DNA of 64,000 nt, taken from assembly GCA_017506865.1 (NCBI GenBank), contig JAFCMP010000142.1, forward strand, positions 109,936-173,935, given 5' to 3'. Origin of the DNA: Tribonema minus. Its lineage: Eukaryota; Sar; Xanthophyceae; Tribonematales; Tribonemataceae. The stretch's first letter is position 1; each line of letters starts with the position of its first letter. This document shows, piece by piece, positions 57,901 to 64,000 of the stretch. The translations under genes were made by a program, and so were the position numbers. Below the pieces are notes generated by a model. That model made no database searches. It saw only the letters and a program-made list of their open reading frames with translations, and was not told the origin of the DNA.

Positions 57901-60900
57901 GCAAGAGGTGGCAGCGCTTATCTTAGGCGCCAGCAGCATGCGTATGGCTTACAGAGTCGGCGTGCACAGATGCTGTGCTTTCGAATGTACTGCTACACTA
58001 GCTGTGTACATCAGCGGGAGCTGCCAGATCTGACGATGTTTGCTCGACTGCTGCAGTGCTGCTTCAATGCGGTGAGCAACGTAAATGGTAAGGGTTAGGG
58101 TTAGGGTCAAGGTCTGTGGCTAGAATTAGGGGTTTAGAGGCGGGCGGCGGCTTTGCTCCTATCACGCGATCTTGGATGGGTTCACATCACCATTATTCAC
58201 AGTGTTTGATGATACTGTACACGTTTTGAATGAAGATGTTGCTATATTATGGTGTTGCTAACATACACTGCCCTGCTTGACCGCTTGCGTCCACGGCTTC
58301 GACACCAGGTTGACGAAGGCCGGGTCTTCTGTATTTAACGACACGCCGTGCGCATCACCGCTGCTGCCAGCGGCGGGAGCCTTTTCAAGGTACAGTGGAT
58401 CATCTCCACGAATTTTTGCAAGTGATACTTGAATTCATGCATTGTGCAGTATCTATTTTCTGAATCTCAGGTGCTGGTGTATACTCATACAGAGTTGTAG
58501 CAGGCTTGCATTATGTTGCTTGAAAACACGTGAAAGAACCATTTGGGCGTTCTCATTTGTCATAGCGGTACCAGTGTGATGCAGCAGCCACTGGTGCAGC
58601 ATGGCACGCCTCTCATTGTAATGACCAATCATGACTCTGAGTCATAAGTCTGACTCCAGCTCCATTCTGCATACACCATTCTCACGCAGCGACTGCACAA
58701 CGAAGCGCCATATGCCAGCACACCCACACATCATCTACACTGCTACCTGTTGTCGCCTGCGCTGCCACGGCCACTCTGCAAGCGCCGCACCATTGCCTTT
58801 GACTGGCACCCCATGCATCTTCCGGCGCTGCCTTGCCCCGTGACACGGACACTGCGCGAGCCGGATGGGGTGCGGGTGCCAGCTCAGGGCTCAGGGTTAG
58901 CGTGAATCTTAGGGTTATCCCTAGGCATTGAAGCGACCAAAGGGCGACCAGCCGACCCCATGGAGACCACAATGGTGCCTGCGCTGCCACGCTGCGAGCG
59001 CCACACCATTGCCTGACATCCCATGCCTCTTCCGGCGATGACTCCTATGCAAGCGCCGCACCCTTGCCTTTGACCGGCGCCCCGTGCGTCTTCTGGTGTC
59101 AACTTCTCTTCTCATTCTCTGGTTGCGACAGTTACAGATCGGAAAGCGCGGGGTCACAGGCGGAGGCTCAGGCGTTTTCAAGCGCTGACGCCACTGGCTT
59201 CTACATGCGTGCGCGCCGCCGCTCCGAGTCGTGGCCAGAGCGCGGAGAGGTGAACCGCTGTGGACTGTGTTGTACTGCTCATGTACCGTGTGCATGGTGG
59301 AGGAGCAAGCACTGTTCACAAGCCGCCGCCGCTTTGCACTATTGCACTTGGTGGCGCGTCAGATGTCATGATGTATACGGCAACGTAGGAATGTCTCCAC
59401 GAGAGCAGAGTCGCCCGTCAGACCCAGCGCAGCGGGACCAGACGGCGCGCGCTGCCTCCATGGCACCGAACTGCTCTCGTGTGCTGTGCCAAGTGACAGC
59501 TCGTGTGCTCCGTTGGACGGACTGTGCGTACGTTATCGAGCGCTGCCACTTGCGCGTGCACGCCAAGCGCAAGCACGTGCACTCCTGCATCAGAGCGCTT
59601 TGCGCCGAGCCGGGCTGTGTCAGGGTTGGGGTTAGGGTTAGGGTTCGGGTCTAGATCAGGGTTAGGGTCAGGTCGCCTGTCCGTCCACTGCATCGGTTAT
59701 GCACAGGCCCTTCCTCGTGCTGTCACATTCATCGTGCGATGAATCGCAGGAAAAACTGAGCACTGCCGCAATAGCACCACCGAGTAGTCATAGCTAAGTA
59801 TATATAGCGCCGACGTGTATGACGAACAGCGTCACGCGCATCTGGACCTAGGCATTGAACAACGGAGCCGCTTCGACACTTCAGACGGCCACATACCTGC
59901 GGTACGGTACCAACCGCTGCTGAGCACTGATGAGCCTCCGATGCTGGCCCTAATCCTCGTGCCAATATGCCAGCATCTCAGTAATGCCTGAGGCGCGTGC
60001 ACCTGTATAGCACCCGGAAACACCATTATGCGCGGCGCTGTCGCACTCTGAGCGTGCGACACGCGCGTGCATGCCTCTGTCTGCTCAAATCACTCATTCG
60101 CTCACTCATTCACTCACTCACTCACTCATCCGCCTCGATTCGCCGCCACGCAGACCAACGGTGTGCTGGTCTGCCAGGAGGAGAGGCTGAGCGCTGCTGC
60201 GCACCAGCACGTGCACGCGCCGCCGCTCACGCGCATCGGCAGCTGCGACAGCATCATCCGCACCACCGACGCCAGGTGCGCGCCCCCCTTTTGTATTGCA
60301 TGTTCAGTGGTACGCATGTATGAATGCGCGCAGCTGTATGTATGAATGCGCGCCGCTGTATGCGCTCTTACAAACTTGCTGGTGCGTCTGCGCAGTTGAA
60401 GTATGCGTCCAGAGCGAACCCAGGCATGCAAGTATGTTATACTTTCAAGTAAACCATAATGTACCATGTGCTGCATAGGTCGGCTGCCAGTTGAAGGCTT
60501 TGTGTACGTGCAAGGCACTTGCATATGTGATATGGCGCCTGCTTTTCTCTCGCTGCATTGCTTCGCTGCTCTTGCAGCGCGCCCAACACTCCAACACACA
60601 AGCCGGGCCACAGGCAAGTAGCCACGAAGTGGCTTGAAACGAACGGGCTTTCGCACACATGCAGCTTTAGCCTGCCGTAGAGAATACTCGCCTGATGCCC
60701 CCCCCCCCCCCCGCCCCGGCCCCCCACAACAGGGGGGGCGGGCTACCGCACATCAGATTAGGCTCTCCCGCGTAACATACCTCCCTGAGCACGAGTTGAC
60801 CATGACTGCTGACTGCCCTGCTGGGTGTCAAGCTGCTGGATCGCTGACAGCCCCGACTGGCGATCAAGAACACTGGCTTTGCAGGTGCTTGCGAAGATAA

Positions 60901-63096
60901 ATTCTGAAGATGTGTCTGTTGAGAACCCTGATGAAGCCCCTGTCTGTCACTGAAGCCATACGAGATGATGCAACTGCAAACATGCATGATGTGTGTGTTG
61001 CGAGTGTCTGCACTGAGCAATGGCCCTGTAAATCAGGAACGGGGCCAGTGCACTACCCTTGACCGACAGCATGCTTGTTATCGCACTCGCTGCCACATCA
61101 TCACACGACCTTACCTGCCAGCCTCTGCATTAGATTCTGACTAGTTGCACGTATGCGTGTTTTCACAATCTACTACGTATGCACATGGGCGGGTGCTCAT
61201 GGCATCGCTTCGCTGCTGGTCTTGTACGTCTGCGTGCGGGTATACATACCCACTCTGGCCTACCCTACATACCAACAGGAGCCAGCTGGTGCGCAGCCTG
61301 CACAAGGGGTCCGTGCAGAAGGTGAGCACCGCACTTCATTCTGTGGAGTTTACTTATATTACGGTGCTAATGTGTGTACTGTACTGAGTGCAAGTTCAGT
61401 CCGCCAACTCGCTGTAAACGCGTTGTACCGTGATGTTAAACAGTGATGCTCAGCATTTGCTAGCATTTCAAAGGCATGGTGCATATCCAGCGTAGGTGCC
61501 AGCGCTGCTGTCCGTGCTTCGCCACTGGCGCCACTGCCGCCGACAGTGCACTGTGAGCGCCTACGTGTCGGCAAAACGCGCACGAATTATTTGGCTGTGA
61601 CTGCTGTTCAGCGCGTGGCGCCGGCCACACTGAGCCGACAGAAGCGCCTATCCTCACTGAGAAGCGCTGACGCAAATCACATGCAGGCACCGCCCTGTGG
61701 CATCCATGCATGGCTTTTGTGAACGCTGAAACCTTGACATTGCGCATGTTCTTGCCGCCTTGCTTTGCCGCCTCAAATCGCTTGCTGCGTGCATTGGTGA
61801 GCCCACGGAATGTTGAGTTGATGTTCCTCATTCCACATACTCGAAGTAGACGTTACAACTTGTCTTGGCCCGTCATATCCCCATGCCAAAGCGAGCGTGG
61901 ACTCAGAGCTTGCGGTGGTGCTCGCCCCCAGCAGGTGCAGGCGCAGCACGCGGCGGTCAACCCCCTCAAGCCCTGCGGGGCGTGCACCGAGTGGCTGCGC
62001 AAGATAGCAGAGGTGGGCGTTCTGCAACGTGCGCTGCGCGCTAACGTTCACATGGTTTGTTTCGCTTGGCGTGCATGGCTGATGTGCGTCCAAGCACGAG
62101 GGCTCGCAGCTGCAGTGCAACATGCAGCGGCGGCGCGTGCGGGGCTGCCACTCACTCTGCATTAATTTTCAAATCTGCGCAGTGTCCATTGATCGCTCAT
62201 TACTGCAGTGACAAGCTGACATCATGCATGATTGAGGTGGGTGGTCAAAGTGCGCATGTGCTAGCGCCGCCACTTGATGCTAGGGCGCTGTTGAGCGCTG
62301 ATGCATTCTTGGAGGGGGGTTCGTATGCAATAGTGGCATGCCCCCCGCACACATACCGTAAGCTGGGTTCGGCGCCCTGTGCCGTGCTGTGCGTCCCAGC
62401 ATGGGGGCTCGTGTGTAGCCAGTACTGCTTGTGGCGACTCTGCATGTTGCTGCTCACTTCTCGCGAGGCAGATCTGCGTGGTGTTCACAACGAGCCCAGC
62501 TCTCATTGAATGCAAGGAGTGTAGTCTAGCACGGCTCCAATGCTCGTCTTTGTAGCGTGAGGAGGCGATGCCTCGCATGATTGGCCGACAGCGCGCCTGT
62601 CTTTGCAATGATACACTTCACTGTGCCAAAGCTCAACCGCACATTATGATACGCACACTCGTTCTCCGGCACCAGCGCGGAGCTTTGTTGCCCGTCTTTA
62701 CACTCCATGTCGTGTCCACTTTGTATTCAAAGTTGTGTCGGCTGAATGAGACCTGGCTGGCCGTGCAGCGCGCACCCGATTCAGAGGAAACAGCTTCTAC
62801 CGTGAGAAACCAGTATGTCTGTGCAATCTAATGTTACATGTGCATACCGCGCTCTGTTGTGTGACCAGCCATATGCAAACGTGTTTCAGCTGAATACGGG
62901 ACCTGGCTGGCCATGCAGCGCGCTCAATGCAGAATGAACAGCTTCACCGCAAAAAAAACGAAGCATGCGCAATATAATGCTGCTCTGCTGCGCTTGCTTT
63001 GCGCTGCCGCGCCAGGTGAACCCCGACTTCAAGGTCCTCACATTCACCGACACGACATGCGAAGGCGTCTACATTGAGTCTGTCACAAGCAGCTGA
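48913..63096 (+). CDS. Cytidine/dCMP deaminase-fold protein with N-terminal anchor and conserved extra domain
   Basis: Eighteen exons: 48913-49248, 49509-49667, 50437-50550, 50971-51074, 51562-51826, 52282-52374, 52922-53007, 53518-53575, 54294-54403, 55133-55334, 56072-56182, 57352-57545, 58309-58389, 59132-59249, 60154-60275, 61279-61321, 61935-62012 and 63016-63096; phases agree throughout, 784 residues. Residues about 13-30 are hydrophobic, a possible signal anchor. A conserved-looking domain (VILLVSGVGTPRD, VRVHSRTNLFRYDENIRFV, MHIWELKTFWHEGR) precedes the deaminase fold: FWLRKTKKPVLAVLLVQK, SMPTGSLCAERN (Cys555, Glu557), NPLKPCGACTEWLRKI (Cys746, Cys749), FKVLTFTDT. The three cysteines would bind zinc and Glu557 shuttle protons. 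The substrate is unknown. Exons 13-15 (Ser/Arg-rich) separate the zinc motifs. Exons 9 and 10 end at GC donors. Exons 13 and 14 rest mainly on phase. Confidence 0.87.
52378..52506. repeat. GT-rich microsatellite in intron 6 of the deaminase gene
   Basis: Imperfect (TG)n with cgcgcg and gtgtgt segments immediately after the GTATGC donor at 52375. Confidence 0.85.
55289..55485 (+). repeat. 133-bp tandem copy of the exon 10 3' end (deaminase gene)
   Basis: The exon end coding RLRDAFVELQAQGIK, with its GCACGT border, begins at 55289 and recurs at 55422. In the copy an AG directly before AGTGTGCGC would give an in-phase 54-base cassette exon. A third short trace, gccagggcatcaa, lies at about 55668. 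Confidence 0.85.
55795..55838. repeat. Head-to-head interstitial telomere-like repeat
   Basis: GGGTTAGGGTTAGG is followed directly by CACCCTAACCCTAACCC, so TTAGGG-type units face each other and can fold into a hairpin. It lies in intron 10 of the deaminase gene. Confidence 0.85.
56237..56570 (+). repeat. 237-bp tandem duplication in intron 11 of the deaminase gene
   Basis: tgaagttgt at 56237 and 56474 starts matching blocks that include gatcggaggcacg, cacatgtgcact and ctgaggcagag in the same order. Confidence 0.8.
57651..57700 (+). repeat. Partial copy of exon 12 in intron 12 of the deaminase gene
   Basis: catggcggcagtgctcgcag at 57651 matches catggtggcggtgctcgcag at 57444 in exon 12, a 207-base offset, and similarity continues through the following GC-rich codons. 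It is not in a usable frame. Confidence 0.6.
59626..59675. repeat. Interstitial telomere-like TTAGGG repeats
   Basis: Several GGGTTAGGG units, some degenerate, in intron 14 of the deaminase gene. Similar short runs occur at about 1717-1733, 35066-35083, 38430-38453, 54628-54650, 56711-56726, 58091-58110 and 58890-58920. Confidence 0.85.
60090..60130. repeat. (CTCA)n microsatellite
   Basis: Imperfect CACTCATT/CACTCACT tetranucleotide run about 24 bases upstream of the exon 15 acceptor at 60153 in the deaminase gene. Confidence 0.9.
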
Positions 63097-64000
63097 AATC
63101 CGGGCCAGTCTGTGACTCGCTTGGTACAAATCGCGCAAATTTGTGAGTACATGCAGTATGTAAAAAGGCTGTACATACACACGGACAGCGATGGCTCCCA
63201 TGCGTGCTGTGGCAACACATGGTAAATAGACTCTAAACATGCCTCTTGACCATGTTATGTCAATGTCCATGCTATTATTCCTTCGTCGATTCATTTGGGA
63301 GTTCAGCACATCTCCCTGTATATTGCTTCTGGTACAGCATTCAACAGGCGTGAATCATTGCATGAGCGTCAATGCATGAAAGATGGGGCACAAGTTTTAA
63401 AAACCAGCTTTTGGCTGAGTTTCGTGGCGTGTGCCACATGCACAGCAGGCATGGCGCCATGCACAAGCTGCCTTGCATGAACTGGAATGGCATCATGCAA
63501 ATGTCATTGCAAAAACGGTGCATGTTCGTGTGGTTGGTATGCAGCACGAGCGCACATACAAGCGTGAACCACACGAGCGTTGCCTGCACACAGATGCAAG
63601 CGCCCCCGATCGCTGCAACCTCAGACATGCCGATGCAACACTCGCAATTAGTTTGCCATTTGCCATGTGTACAAGCGCATATGCACACCACTCACGCTGT
63701 ACTTCGAAAGTTGCACTTTCACGATGAGCTGTTATTTTTTTTCATGTTTTCCTTTGTCCTTGTGCATGGCACGCATTACAATGCCGCTTGCCAGAAAGCA
63801 GCAACGCTCATCCGAAGCAGGCACTCCATTACTATGACCAAACCTGATGCAGCTGCATTAACTTCGCCAATTACACGTGCATGCCAGCTCAATGTTGACA
63901 CATTATTATGCAATGCTTGTTCAACAGTTGTGATGCATGCAAAGTATGTGAAGAAGCACATCAGCTTCGAGTAGAACTGAAGAAACCCCCAAGACAGCAA
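63097..64000. other. Right end of the window, no recognised gene
   Basis: Downstream of the deaminase stop codon. A plus-strand frame of 200 codons (63372-63974) is long for sequence of this moderate GC content, but it has no recognisable motif and is rich in His, Met and Cys from recurring atgca/tgcac words, so I do not call it a gene. Confidence 0.4.

Noticed and set aside
63372..63974. 200-codon plus-strand frame
   Set aside because: No motif, and its composition follows repeated atgca/tgcac words; length alone is not enough.
1..64000. tRNA, rRNA or riboswitch genes
   Set aside because: I saw no cloverleaf with a GGTTCRANNCC-type box or rRNA core on reading, though a covariance-model scan was not possible.

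Overview
This window is nuclear DNA from an intron-rich, GC-rich, ciliated or flagellated microbial eukaryote. Every recognisable gene is a eukaryotic family broken into short exons by 0.3-2.6 kb introns, mostly with GT-AG borders. Two ciliary markers are present: a complete beta-tubulin ending in an EGEF-type axonemal tail, and an ARL13B-type ciliary GTPase. Short TTAGGG/CCCTAA runs scattered in introns suggest a TTAGGG telomere. Ankyrin fragments and the deaminase family make me lean towards a heterokont-like protist or alga, but that lineage call is weak.

Layout. 1-7524 (minus): a MUT-7/EXD3-type 3'-5' exonuclease; its C-terminal part runs off the left edge. 7525-7834: a short divergent promoter region shared with mitoribosomal protein mS33 (7835-8113, plus). 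10222-12364 (plus): beta-tubulin, 4 exons. 12.4-23.9 kb: poorer in recognisable genes, with an unidentified plus-strand gene with a hydrophobic segment (15.2-18.4 kb), a minus-strand SAM-like/coiled-coil reading frame (19.9-20.7 kb), a minus-strand ankyrin gene with a frameshift (20.9-21.6 kb), and duplicated and homopolymeric repeats. 23949-28183 (plus): ARL13B fused to two N-terminal RIIa-like docking domains. 28586-29846 (plus): a small TIM chaperone lacking one of its two disulfides. 30755-42510 (plus): a 13-exon, mitochondrially targeted 3-hydroxyisobutyryl-CoA hydrolase (HIBCH)-like protein with a large internal insertion. 42.5-48.9 kb: no supported gene, but a three-copy dispersed repeat. 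48913-63096 (plus): an 18-exon cytidine/dCMP-deaminase-fold protein, with the two zinc motifs about 190 residues apart and two probable GC-AG introns.

Three genes concern mitochondria (mS33, small TIM, HIBCH-like) and two concern cilia (beta-tubulin, ARL13B); nothing indicates an operon or cluster. The strongest recurring pattern is structural: many introns carry 90-420 bp tandem duplications that often copy one exon edge with its splice site, and many 3' splice sites are preceded by long C runs. Exon models below were built by hand from reading frame, splice borders and phase agreement; transcript evidence would settle them.
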